DNA of 64,000 nucleotides, from contig JADKEA010000011.1 of NCBI GenBank assembly GCA_016718275.1, positions 1 through 64,000 on the forward strand, given 5' to 3'. A program made the position numbers and the translations under genes. Within the stretch, counting starts at the first letter, position 1; every line of letters starts with the position of its first letter. This document shows, one piece after another, positions 35,955-44,368 of this stretch. Origin of the DNA: Candidatus Villigracilis affinis (GTDB taxonomy: Bacteria > Chloroflexota > Anaerolineae > Anaerolineales > Villigracilaceae). The notes below the pieces were generated by a model. That model saw nothing but the letters and a program-made list of their open reading frames with translations. It was not told where the DNA came from and searched no databases.

Positions 35955-36479
35955 ATGAGTGATTTCTTTGAAAAAGTAAGTAGTCAGATCGACCCGTTCA
36001 AAAAACTGCTTTCGTACATTCCCGGCTTCAACGGCTATGTCGAAAGACAGAACCGCCGCGATGCGGACAAGGAACTGCGCGATGTGGTGGCACGCCGCTT
36101 TGAGGAATATTGGAGCCGCGCATCGAACCTGCAGGTGGATCTTGTCAACAGCGGCATGCTCCAGTATGTGGACGATATGGAAAAAGCCGCGCTTGCAATG
36201 CGCACCTTTATCGACAAGATCTCCAAAGCTGCGCGCGGCTACTCAGGGATGTTCGACGCCGTAAAGATCAACGAAAAGGAACTCGAAGCGATCTACCAAT
36301 TCGACGTGGCCTTCTTCACCCTTGGCGAACAGATCAGCAGCGCACTGGATAACGTGGAGGCAAGTCTCAACGACGAAAGCGCCCTGCCAGCCGCCATCCG
36401 CAACCTGAATTCACTTTCACGTCTGGCCGTGGAAACTTTTGACCGCCGCTCCGAAGTTGTAACTGGAAGCGGGAAATAA
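35955..36479 (+). CDS. Helical cytoplasmic protein of unknown function
   Basis: 174 residues, predicted mainly alpha-helical: SQIDPFKKLLSYIPGFNGYVE, RDADKELRDVVARRFEEYW, VDDMEKAALAMRTFIDKIS and a final helix with DNVEASLNDESALPAAIRNL. No membrane segment, signal peptide or known motif is seen. The opening DPFKKLLSYIPGFNGYVERQNRR with a nearby basic patch could be a membrane-surface or protein-binding helix. An AGGAGG ribosome-binding site precedes the ATG. The next gene (Mo hydroxylase) follows a palindromic repeat, so co-transcription is possible. Confidence 0.65.
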   Translation: MSDFFEKVSSQIDPFKKLLSYIPGFNGYVERQNRRDADKELRDVVARRFEEYWSRASNLQVDLVNSGMLQYVDDMEKAALAMRTFIDKISKAARGYSGMFDAVKINEKELEAIYQFDVAFFTLGEQISSALDNVEASLNDESALPAAIRNLNSLSRLAVETFDRRSEVVTGSGK

Positions 36480-36485
36480 CTTATG

Positions 36486-36514
36486 GTAGGGACACGGCGA
36501 CGCCGTGTCCCTAC
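36486..36514. repeat. Palindromic repeat, copy 1
   Basis: GTAGGGACACGGCG (36486-36499), one base, then its exact complement (36501-36514). A related copy lies at 40581-40609. The palindrome sits between two genes and has no T-run, so it is not a typical terminator; it resembles REP/MITE-like units. Confidence 0.7.
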
Positions 36515-36524
36515 GACATTAACT

Positions 36525-37931
36525 ATGTGGCACGCATACACCAACGCAATATCCATTGACGATGTTCTGAAGGTCCTAGGGGAAAAGAAGGAACGCGCCC
36601 GTATCGTGGCTGGAGGCACAGACCTCATCCTCGAACTCGAACGCGGTGTCCGCAAGGGAATCGACACACTGATCGACGTAACCCGAATCCCAGGAATCGA
36701 CCAAATCACGATCGATGAAGACAATGTGATCCACCTCGGGCCGCTTGTCACACATAACGATTGTGTTGCATCCAAACTGATCCGTAAACATGCCTATCCA
36801 CTGGCGCGCGCCGCATGGGAGGTTGGCGCGCCGCAGATCCGCAACCGTGGGACCGTGGCTGGCAACCTCATCACCGCCTCCCCAGCCAACGACACCATCA
36901 CCCCATTAATGGCACTCGGCGCAAGCGTAACCCTGCTCTCCACACGCGGCAGCCGCACCATACCTCTCAAAGGGTTTTATATCGGCGTCCGCAAAACAGT
37001 GATGGAAGCCGATGAAATGCTGGTGGATATCTCCTTCCCAGCAATGAAGAAAACACAGCGCGGGACGTTCATCAAACTGGCATTGCGCCGCGTGCAAGCC
37101 ATCTCACTCGTGAATGCCGCGATCATCCTCGACCGGAAAGCGGATACCGTCAAATCGGCAGTCATCACCCTCGGGGCAGTGACTCCCATCATCATCCACG
37201 CCGAAGAAGCGGAAAAATTCCTCGCAGGAAAAAAGCTCACCGAAAAGAACATCGCACAGGCTGCGGAACTTGCCATACAGGCCGCACATCCCATCGACGA
37301 TGTGCGCGGCTCAGCTGCCTATCGCCGCGAGATGGTCAAGATCATCACCGCACGCGGGCTTCGCGCCATCCGCGATGAAACCGAACAGACCGGCATGCCG
37401 AAAAAACCGATCCTTCTGGTCGGCGGCGAAACCGCCAGCCATTCCATGCAGAGCGCGAGCGAATTCCCTGCCGCCCCCATTGAAACAACAGTAAATGGAA
37501 AGAAATACTCGTTCAAAAGCGGACATGATAAGACCCTGCTCCGCCTGCTTCGTGAGGATGGCATGCTGACCGGCACGAAGGAAGGCTGTGCTGAAGGGGA
37601 ATGCGGCGCATGCACCATCTTTCTGGACGGAAAGGCCGTCATGGCCTGCCTCGTCCCCGCCCCGCGCGCGCATGGCGCAGAGATCATCACTGTGGAAGGA
37701 CTCGCCAAAGACGAAGGCACCCTGCACCCGATCCAGGAAACCTTCATTGAAAATGGCGCTGTCCAATGCGGATATTGCACGCCCGGCTTCCTGATGTCTG
37801 GCGCAAAGTTGCTGGAGGAAAAACCAAACCCAACACGCAACGAGATCGAACAAGCCATCACAGGCAATCTCTGTCGCTGCACAGGCTATTACAAGATCGT
37901 AAAAGCCATCGAAGATGCGGGCAAACTTTAA
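36525..37931 (+). CDS. Molybdenum hydroxylase: fused FAD-binding and 2Fe-2S subunits
   Basis: 468 residues carrying two electron-transfer subunits of a xanthine-dehydrogenase-type enzyme in one chain. Residues 1-300 are the FAD domain (RIVAGGTDLILEL, QIRNRGTVAGNLITASPAND, LVDISFP). After a linker (GETASHSMQSASEF), residues about 325-468 are the ferredoxin part: cluster II ligands in EGCAEGECGACTIF with the later Cys, and cluster I ligands in QCGYCTPGF and LCRCTGYYKIV. The usual gene order has separate subunits, with the 2Fe-2S one shorter. ATG at 36525 is chosen because residues upstream encode the palindromic repeat. It works with the Mo subunit at 38382. Confidence 0.93.
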   Translation: MWHAYTNAISIDDVLKVLGEKKERARIVAGGTDLILELERGVRKGIDTLIDVTRIPGIDQITIDEDNVIHLGPLVTHNDCVASKLIRKHAYPLARAAWEVGAPQIRNRGTVAGNLITASPANDTITPLMALGASVTLLSTRGSRTIPLKGFYIGVRKTVMEADEMLVDISFPAMKKTQRGTFIKLALRRVQAISLVNAAIILDRKADTVKSAVITLGAVTPIIIHAEEAEKFLAGKKLTEKNIAQAAELAIQAAHPIDDVRGSAAYRREMVKIITARGLRAIRDETEQTGMPKKPILLVGGETASHSMQSASEFPAAPIETTVNGKKYSFKSGHDKTLLRLLREDGMLTGTKEGCAEGECGACTIFLDGKAVMACLVPAPRAHGAEIITVEGLAKDEGTLHPIQETFIENGAVQCGYCTPGFLMSGAKLLEEKPNPTRNEIEQAITGNLCRCTGYYKIVKAIEDAGKL

Positions 37932-37948
37932 GAGTAGGAGTAATTGCA

Positions 37949-38374
37949 ATGGGCAAATATAACAGCAACACAACCTTGAAACCATCCAGCATTCAATCCA
38001 AATCCATGCATGAGATATGGCGCGGCATTGGCTGTTTAATGTTCTTAATCATTCCCGCGATCTCCATCGCGGCTGGGTATGAAACCGTACGATATGGATT
38101 GGAAAATAAATGGCCCATCCCGTATGAATTGCTTGGCACCGTATACCTGCCCGATATCTTCTACTCCACCTCGGGGCTTTCCACCATTTTCAGCCCCATC
38201 AGCAAAGTCCCGAACATTTTCGCCATCGCAGTTGCCAGCCTGATCTACATGATGCTCATTGGCGGTGTGATCTCGGTCATTTATGCCACCACCTACCGAA
38301 TGATCGGCCCATCCCGCTACGGCCCAACCGATGCTCCACCCTCCGGGATCAAAGTAAAAAAATACAAGCGCTAG
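37949..38374 (+). CDS. Two-helix membrane protein within the Mo hydroxylase operon
   Basis: 141 residues: a basic start (GKYNSNTTLKPSS), a helix (GCLMFLIIPAISIAAGYETV), a loop (KWPIPYELLGTVYLP), a second helix (AIAVASLIYMMLIGGVISVIY) and a basic tail. No family recognised. It lies 17 bases after the FAD/2Fe-2S gene and 7 bases before the Mo subunit, so it belongs to the operon and might anchor the enzyme to the membrane or assist it. No metal or cofactor motif is seen. GTAGGAG precedes its ATG. Confidence 0.7.
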   Translation: MGKYNSNTTLKPSSIQSKSMHEIWRGIGCLMFLIIPAISIAAGYETVRYGLENKWPIPYELLGTVYLPDIFYSTSGLSTIFSPISKVPNIFAIAVASLIYMMLIGGVISVIYATTYRMIGPSRYGPTDAPPSGIKVKKYKR

Positions 38375-38381
38375 GAAACAC

Positions 38382-40571
38382 ATGAACAATCAATCAGTCG
38401 GAAAGTCACTGCCAAGAATAGATGCACACGACAAGGTGATCGGTAAGGCCCTTTACTCCGGCGACCTTGTAAAAGACGGCATGCTGCACATGAAGATCCT
38501 CTTCGCCGAACGTCCGCATGCACGCGTAATCAGCGTCCGCACCGAAAAGGCCGAGGTGGCGCCGGGCGTCGTGGCTGTGTACACCTCAAAAGATGTGCCA
38601 GTCAACGAATACGGATTACAGATTCCAGACCAGCCCGTGCTTTGCGGGCCATCCAAGAAAGCTTATGCAGATATCGTCCGCTTCGTGGGCGATCAAATTG
38701 CAGTCGTGGTAGCCAGGACCGAGGTCGAGGCGGATGCGGCGGTCAAGTTGATCCAGGTCGACTATGAGGACCTTCCGATTCTCACCGACCCGAAAGCTGC
38801 CCTGCGTCCCGATGCGCCGATCCTGCACCCAGACCGGGGCGATACGAACGTCTGCGTCCATTACAAGATCCGCAAAGGAAACATGGACGAAGCCTTCGCA
38901 AAAGCGGACGTAATCGTCGAAGGTCAGTACGAAACGCCCGTACAGGAACATGCCTACCTGCAACCCGAAGCCGGGCTGGCTTACATGGACGATGAAGGCC
39001 ATATCACCATTGAAGCAGGCGGCCAGTGGACTCACGCCGACCGTGAAACCATCGCCCATTCGTTAGGCCTACCCGATGAAATGGTGCGCGTCATCTACCC
39101 TGCCATCGGCGGCGCATTCGGCGGACGTGAAGACATGTCTGTGCAGATCGTACTGGCCCTGGCTGCGTGGAAGTTACAGCGGCCTGTCAAGATCGTCTGG
39201 TCGCGGCGCGAATCCATGATCGGGCACGGCAAACGCCATGCCGCTTCCATCAAATCAAAATGGGGCGCCACCAAAGATGGCAAGCTCATCGCCGCAGAAT
39301 GCGAATTGATCGGCGATGGCGGCGCATATATGTACACCTCCAACAAGGTGCTTGGCAATGCCGCCATTACCTCCACAGGACCATATTTCATTCCCAACGT
39401 AAAAGTGGATGTGTACGGCGTGTACACGAATAATGTACCTGGCGCAGCCTTCCGCGGATTTGGCGCACCACAAGCGCTGTTCATGGCCGAATCAAATATG
39501 AATAAACTGGCTGAAATGCTCGGCATGGACCCCGTAGAGTTCCGCTTGAAGAATGCCCTGCGCGATGGAGATGCCATGGGAGTCGGCACACCCGCCCCGG
39601 GGCCGGTCAGCATCGTGCAATGCATCGAAGCGGCGCGCGATAAATTCGGCTGGAAGAAATCGAAAGCAAAAAAGGCTGTTGGCAAAAAATCATCCGCGCT
39701 GGTGCGTGGAAGAGGATTTGCCGCTGGCTTCAAGAATGTCGGTTTTTCTTTTGGCTATCAGGAAAACTGCTGGGCCAAAGTTGAAATTCACGGCAACGGA
39801 AAAATGGAACACGCCATCGTTCATCACGCGGGCGCAGACGTGGGACAGGGCATGCATACGGTCATGGTTCAAATGGCCGCGCATGTGCTGGAATTACCCA
39901 TGGACAAGGTTGAAATCCGCACATCCGATTCGGCCACGCAGGGGAATCCGGGCTCAGCCTCCGCATCCCGTCTGACGTTTATGGCAGGGAATTCGGTCAA
40001 GGGTGCGGCCGAAGCCGCCCTCGCAAAATGGAATAACGAAGAACGCCCCGCCATTGCAGAGTTCAAATATCTTGCGCCGCGCACCACTCCATTCAACAAA
40101 GAGACGGGCTACTCTTCTCCGAATTTCTCCTACGCCTACGTAGCCCAGGCCGCTGAAGTGGAAGTGGATACCGAGACCGGTCATGTGCGCGTCCTGCGCC
40201 TGACCTCGGCTGACGATGTCGGCAAGGCGATCAACCCCGATCTTGTAGTGGGGCAGATCGAAGGCGCGGTCGTGCAGGCTCATGGATACGCGCTGATGGA
40301 AGATTACAAAACCAAAGATGGCCGCGTACTGACCGACCAATTAAGCACCTATCTCATCCCAACCATTCTGGATATTCCCGAAAAAGTGGATTCAGTGCTG
40401 GTGGAAGTCCCCGACCCCAACGGTCCGTGGGGCGCGCGCGGGTTGGGCGAACTGCCTTTCCTGCCTGTCGCACCTGCCATCGCAGCCGCCATTCACGATG
40501 CCACCGGCGTCTGGATCAGCGAATTCCCGTTCACTCCCGAGCGCGTCCTGCGCGCACTTGGAAAAATATAA
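38382..40571 (+). CDS. Molybdenum hydroxylase, Mo-cofactor-binding large subunit
   Basis: 729 residues of the xanthine dehydrogenase/aldehyde oxidoreductase large subunit. N-terminal a/b hammerhead (LPRIDAHDKVIGKALYSGD), then cofactor-binding motifs GGAFGGREDMSV, GAAFRGFGAPQA, AGADVGQGMHTVM and QGNPGSASASR. The C-terminal GARGLGELPFLP carries the invariant catalytic Glu (about residue 688). Substrate (purine, nicotinate, aldehyde or other) cannot be told from these motifs. YqeB, YqeC and MocA homologues in the same region suggest a selenium-dependent member. The palindromic repeat copy 2 follows the stop. Confidence 0.93.
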   Translation: MNNQSVGKSLPRIDAHDKVIGKALYSGDLVKDGMLHMKILFAERPHARVISVRTEKAEVAPGVVAVYTSKDVPVNEYGLQIPDQPVLCGPSKKAYADIVRFVGDQIAVVVARTEVEADAAVKLIQVDYEDLPILTDPKAALRPDAPILHPDRGDTNVCVHYKIRKGNMDEAFAKADVIVEGQYETPVQEHAYLQPEAGLAYMDDEGHITIEAGGQWTHADRETIAHSLGLPDEMVRVIYPAIGGAFGGREDMSVQIVLALAAWKLQRPVKIVWSRRESMIGHGKRHAASIKSKWGATKDGKLIAAECELIGDGGAYMYTSNKVLGNAAITSTGPYFIPNVKVDVYGVYTNNVPGAAFRGFGAPQALFMAESNMNKLAEMLGMDPVEFRLKNALRDGDAMGVGTPAPGPVSIVQCIEAARDKFGWKKSKAKKAVGKKSSALVRGRGFAAGFKNVGFSFGYQENCWAKVEIHGNGKMEHAIVHHAGADVGQGMHTVMVQMAAHVLELPMDKVEIRTSDSATQGNPGSASASRLTFMAGNSVKGAAEAALAKWNNEERPAIAEFKYLAPRTTPFNKETGYSSPNFSYAYVAQAAEVEVDTETGHVRVLRLTSADDVGKAINPDLVVGQIEGAVVQAHGYALMEDYKTKDGRVLTDQLSTYLIPTILDIPEKVDSVLVEVPDPNGPWGARGLGELPFLPVAPAIAAAIHDATGVWISEFPFTPERVLRALGKI

Positions 40572-40580
40572 TTGTATTCC

Positions 40581-40609
40581 GCAGGGACATAGCGGCGCTG
40601 TGTCCCTGC
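40581..40609. repeat. Palindromic repeat, copy 2
   Basis: GCAGGGACATAGCG (40581-40594), one base, then CGCTGTGTCCCTGC (40596-40609), with one GU-type mismatch. It shares the AGGGACA ... TGTCCCT core with the copy at 36486-36514. The two copies flank the Mo hydroxylase operon. Confidence 0.65.
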
Positions 40610-40616
40610 AAATATT

Positions 40617-41492
40617 ATGTCCTTCCCTTATTTCGACGAAAACAGAGATTTGGATGAATCAACCCGCAAAGAAGCGGGCGGTTCATTCATTAAGCTGAAA
40701 GATGGTACGACCCATTATGAATTGAGCGGCCCCGAAAACGGAAAACCCATCGTACTCGTACACGGATTCTCCGTCCCATATTTCATCTTCGACCCCACAT
40801 TCGATTTTCTGACAAAAGCAGGCTTTCGCGTATTGCGCTACGATCTGATCGGGCGCGGATATTCTGACAGGCCAAAAACCGCTTACAAGATCGACCTGTT
40901 CGTACGCCAGCTCAGGGATTTGCTCGAGGCACTGAACTTGCCGCAGGTGAATCTGCTCGGGCTTTCGATGGGCGGTCCGATCACAGCCTCATTCATCGAC
41001 CAGAATCCGCAAGTTGTGGACAAATTCATATTAATCGACCCTGCGGGGGCAAAACGGGTTACACTCTCCCTGCTTCTTGAAGCGGTGAAACTGCCCATTT
41101 TTGGCGAGCTGGCCCTCGGTCTGTTTGGAAGCGGGAGCATGGTCAAAGGCATCGCATCTGATATGTTCGATCCAGAACTGGTGGAGCATTTTCAGGCGCA
41201 ATACAAAATCCAGATGCAATACAAGGGTTTCAAATACGCGATCCTCTCCACCATGCGGAATCGGATGCTCGAATCTTTCGCCGAAACCTATGCGCGCGTT
41301 GGAAAATTGAAAAAGCCGACCCTGCTGATCTGGGGCAAAAATGATACAACCGTGCCGTTCAAGAACAGCGCGGAGATCCTCAAAGCCATCCCGCATGCCG
41401 AGTTTCATCCCATTGAAAATTGCGGGCACATTCCGCATTATGAAAAACCAGAAATCGTAAATAAAGTTCTACTGGAGTTTTTGTCAAAATGA
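40617..41492 (+). CDS. Alpha/beta hydrolase
   Basis: 291 residues of the alpha/beta hydrolase fold. Oxyanion-hole segment IVLVHGFSVPYF, RYDLIGRGYSDRP, nucleophile elbow LLGLSMGGP (Ser about 120), acidic residue in WGKNDTTVPF and catalytic His in CGHIPHYEKP. No signal peptide, so it is cytoplasmic. These enzymes cleave esters, amides, epoxides or C-C bonds; the substrate is unknown. Its stop overlaps the start of the DinB gene by four bases. The start follows the palindromic repeat directly. Confidence 0.88.
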   Translation: MSFPYFDENRDLDESTRKEAGGSFIKLKDGTTHYELSGPENGKPIVLVHGFSVPYFIFDPTFDFLTKAGFRVLRYDLIGRGYSDRPKTAYKIDLFVRQLRDLLEALNLPQVNLLGLSMGGPITASFIDQNPQVVDKFILIDPAGAKRVTLSLLLEAVKLPIFGELALGLFGSGSMVKGIASDMFDPELVEHFQAQYKIQMQYKGFKYAILSTMRNRMLESFAETYARVGKLKKPTLLIWGKNDTTVPFKNSAEILKAIPHAEFHPIENCGHIPHYEKPEIVNKVLLEFLSK

Positions 41493-41995
41493 ACAAACAG
41501 GATATTCAACTGCTTTACAAGTACAACAGTTGGGCGAACGCCCGCATCTTAAATTCCGCTTCCAAGGTGACCAGCGAACAATACCTCGCATCCGCTTCCT
41601 ACCCACATGGCGGATTGAGAAACACGCTGGTCCATGTGCTTTTCGCGGAATGGATCTGGCGGTTACGCTGGCAGGGTGAATCGCCCGCATTTCGCATGAA
41701 GCCAGAAGACTTCCCGACCTTTGCCTCGCTTAAGAAGCGCTGGCGTGAAGAGGAGAAGATTTTGGATGCATTCGTGGAAAGCTTGACGGATAAAAAGCTA
41801 AAGTCAACATTTCAATACAAGACCACGCATGGCAACTCGATGGAAAACGTTCTCTGGGAGGTGATGGCGCATGTTGTCAATCACGGTACCCAGCATAGAA
41901 GCGAAGCCGCTGCCATGTTGACAGAGATGGGCCGCTCGCCCGGTGACATCGACCTCATCGTCTTTTTGCGTGAGCAGAAACAAAACCACATTTGA
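41489..41995 (+). CDS. DinB-family four-helix metal-binding protein
   Basis: 168 residues. The DinB/YfiT pattern of three His ligands is present: His in RNTLVHVLFAEWIWR (about 51), and two in MAHVVNHGTQHRSEAAAML (about 131 and 136). The opening YNSWANARIL is typical. Members act as metal-dependent thiol transferases or are of unknown role. Translationally coupled to the preceding hydrolase (ATGA). Confidence 0.87.
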   Translation: MNKQDIQLLYKYNSWANARILNSASKVTSEQYLASASYPHGGLRNTLVHVLFAEWIWRLRWQGESPAFRMKPEDFPTFASLKKRWREEEKILDAFVESLTDKKLKSTFQYKTTHGNSMENVLWEVMAHVVNHGTQHRSEAAAMLTEMGRSPGDIDLIVFLREQKQNHI

Positions 41996-42004
41996 TCTTC
42001 AATC

Positions 42005-42712
42005 ATGGATGCAATAAAGAATTTCCTTTTACGCAACCGTTATAAAATCGCGATCTTTTCCTTGATGGCTGCCGCTTCAGCCATTTGTATTTTGCTTGTG
42101 GCGGCGCGCATTGCCTACAGCGACACGATTCGATACACCAATCTGGTTTGGAATCTCTTTCTGGCATGGATCCCGTTCGTGCTGGCATATCTCGCCTACA
42201 CGCTTTCATGGAAAAAGCGACTGCTGTATCTCGTCATTCCCATCACTGCATTTTTGTGGCTGATCTTCTTCCCAAATGCGCCGTACATTCTCACAGACCT
42301 GCAGCACCTCGCGAAAGAATCCACCAGTGCGCCGCTTTGGTACGATGTCATTGTCATGGTCTGGTTCTCGTGGACGGGATTGCTGCTCGGCCTCGTTTCG
42401 CTTTATCTGATGCACGACATCATCCAGCGCACGTTTGGCCGCATGGCTGGCTGGGCATTTGTGTTCATCGTTTCAGGCTTGAGCAGTTTCGGCGTGTACC
42501 TGGGCCGCTTCGTCCGCTTTAATTCATGGGACCTGCTCAATGACCCGAAGGAAATTGTCGTCACCATTCTCGGCCTCGCGATCGACCCATCCATGCGATT
42601 GATCGCATTCACGATCCTTTTCGCGGTTTTCTATTTATTCGTCTATCTCACGCTGTATTCGTTTGCGCATCTCGTGCGCGAGCACCCGCTTCCAAATCCT
42701 GCGAGTAATTGA
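42005..42712 (+). CDS. DUF1361 membrane protein, copy 1
   Basis: 235 residues with six hydrophobic segments. The DUF1361 hallmarks are clear: NLFLAWIPFVLAY, LIFFPNAPYILTDLQHL, VWFSWTGLLLG and SSFGVYLGRFVRFNSWDL. Function of the family is not known. It is followed with a short gap by a paralogue sharing the same motifs, indicating a tandem duplication. Confidence 0.9.
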   Translation: MDAIKNFLLRNRYKIAIFSLMAAASAICILLVAARIAYSDTIRYTNLVWNLFLAWIPFVLAYLAYTLSWKKRLLYLVIPITAFLWLIFFPNAPYILTDLQHLAKESTSAPLWYDVIVMVWFSWTGLLLGLVSLYLMHDIIQRTFGRMAGWAFVFIVSGLSSFGVYLGRFVRFNSWDLLNDPKEIVVTILGLAIDPSMRLIAFTILFAVFYLFVYLTLYSFAHLVREHPLPNPASN

Positions 42713-42768
42713 AAGCATTTGAAAGTTGGCGTTTTTATAATCGGCCTCAAACCCTGGAGGCTAAGATC

Positions 42769-43479
42769 ATGAAAAAACTTTACGAACACGTTCAACCTGT
42801 CAAATTCCGTTTAACCGTATTTGCATTGTTGTGCGGAGCCACGCTGCTTTCCCTGTTGCTTTTCCGCGTACGCACTCTATTAAGCGATTCACTTGATTAC
42901 GTGTTTTTGGTTGGGAACATTTTCCTCGCGTGGATCCCGCTTGGGCTGGCGCATACCGCCACTGCCTTTGCGTGGAAACGCAGGTACATCATGTGGAGCG
43001 TCCCGATTTCGACAGCACTCTGGCTGTTGTTCTTCCCCAATGCACCTTATATTCTGACAGATCTACAACACCTCGGACATCCCAAACCCGGCATTCCCGT
43101 CTGGTTTGATGTGCTGCTGATCATCTGGTTCGCTTGGACAGGGCTTCTGCTTGGCATGGTCTCGCTGTTTCTGATGCAGGATATTGTCCGCCGTGAATTC
43201 GGTGGCATCGTTGGCTGGGTCTTTGTATTTGCCGTGGGATTCCTTGGCAGCCTTGGCATTTACATCGGCAGGTTCCTGCGCTGGAATTCATGGGATATGT
43301 TTTTCAATCCGCTCGGGCGTTTGACCGAACTCCTTTATTACGCCGCCCACCCCAGCATGCAGTCCATTATTTTCATCGGCGTGTTCTCGACCTTCTTTAT
43401 TTTCTTTTATGTCACCATCTACGCGTTTGGTCTTTTACTTCACGAACAGGCGCCAAAAACTTCACAGGAAACACCATGA
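42769..43479 (+). CDS. DUF1361 membrane protein, copy 2
   Basis: 236 residues, paralogue of the preceding gene: NIFLAWIPLGLAHT, LLFFPNAPYILTDLQHLGH, WFAWTGLLLGMVSLF, GIYIGRFLRWNSWDM. The start ATG at 42769 is chosen because CTGGAGG lies before it and the membrane helices begin soon after; the frame is open to 42709 upstream. Its stop overlaps the start of yqeB (ATGA). Confidence 0.9.
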   Translation: MKKLYEHVQPVKFRLTVFALLCGATLLSLLLFRVRTLLSDSLDYVFLVGNIFLAWIPLGLAHTATAFAWKRRYIMWSVPISTALWLLFFPNAPYILTDLQHLGHPKPGIPVWFDVLLIIWFAWTGLLLGMVSLFLMQDIVRREFGGIVGWVFVFAVGFLGSLGIYIGRFLRWNSWDMFFNPLGRLTELLYYAAHPSMQSIIFIGVFSTFFIFFYVTIYAFGLLLHEQAPKTSQETP

Positions 43480-44285
43480 CGAATCTCATTGTCTTACGCG
43501 GCGGCGGCGATCTTGCCAGCGGAGTCGCCCTGCGCTTACATCGCACAGGTTTTCAAATTGTCATCCTTGAGTTGGAAAAACCGCTGGCGGTGCGCCGTAC
43601 GGTTTCATTTTCTGAAGCGGTGTACGAGGGAGAGTACACTGTCGAAGGGGTGACGGCGCGTCTCGTTTCGCCAGACCAGTTTCAAGTCACGTTGGAAGCG
43701 AATGAAATTCCTGTATTGATCGATCCGAATGCAAACATTCTTCGCAATCAATTTCTCACGAATCCGCGCTCCACATTTGTGATCGATGCGCGACTCTTGA
43801 AGACCCCGCCAGATCCTTTGGATGTGAACGTCCCGCTTCATATCGGACTTGGGCCTGGATTCAGCGCAGGTGAGAATTGCCACGCTGTGATAGAAACCCG
43901 CCGCAGTCATACCCTCGGCAGAGTCTACTGGAGCGGAGCCACCCAACCCGATAGCGGTCAGCCCGATGGCGATCCGCGCCGCGTGCTGCGCGCACCAGCC
44001 GCAGGGATATTGGTGGCACACGCCGCCATTGGCGACACGCTTAAGGAAGGCCAGCTCGTTGCCGAGATCGGTGACCAAAAAATTACCAGCCCATTCGACG
44101 GAGTCTTGCGGGGCATCATCCGCCCGGGCATCGAAGTACCCGAAGGCATGAAGATCGGCGACATCGACCCGCGCAGTGATGTCAGCACGTGTTGGCTGGT
44201 TTCAGACAAGGCGCTCTCCGTAGGCGGCGGTGTGTTGGAAGCTGTGTTGATCAAGTTGAACGAGTTAGACGTAGAACAGTTTTAG
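43476..44285 (+). CDS. yqeB: YqeB-type molybdenum hydroxylase maturation protein
   Basis: 269 residues. YqeB/EF2563-type proteins accompany selenium-dependent molybdenum hydroxylases. The N-terminus is Rossmann-like (LIVLRGGGDLASGVALRLHR, with IVILELEKPLAVRRTVSFSEAVY). The middle has FVIDARLLK and HIGLGPGFSAGENCHAVIETRR, and the end resembles a lipoyl/biotinyl fold (RAPAAGILVAHAAIGDTLKEG). The start at 43476 overlaps the DUF1361 stop by one codon. The partner genes yqeC and mocA lie about 3 kb further on the same strand, beyond an MFS gene. Confidence 0.85.
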   Translation: MTNLIVLRGGGDLASGVALRLHRTGFQIVILELEKPLAVRRTVSFSEAVYEGEYTVEGVTARLVSPDQFQVTLEANEIPVLIDPNANILRNQFLTNPRSTFVIDARLLKTPPDPLDVNVPLHIGLGPGFSAGENCHAVIETRRSHTLGRVYWSGATQPDSGQPDGDPRRVLRAPAAGILVAHAAIGDTLKEGQLVAEIGDQKITSPFDGVLRGIIRPGIEVPEGMKIGDIDPRSDVSTCWLVSDKALSVGGGVLEAVLIKLNELDVEQF

Positions 44286-44300
44286 GAAACGATTTGAAAC

Positions 44301-44345
44301 AAAAGCGCGGAGGTGCAAAGAAAAACTTTGCACCTCCGCGCTTTT
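44301..44345. terminator. Bidirectional terminator, 20-bp perfect stem
   Basis: AAAAGCGCGGAGGTGCAAAG (44301-44320), loop AAAAA, and the exact complement (44326-44345). A-rich and T-rich ends serve both strands, between convergent yqeB and the MFS gene. Confidence 0.9.
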
Positions 44346-44368
44346 TCGTAAGTTCTGACGGTTGTCAA

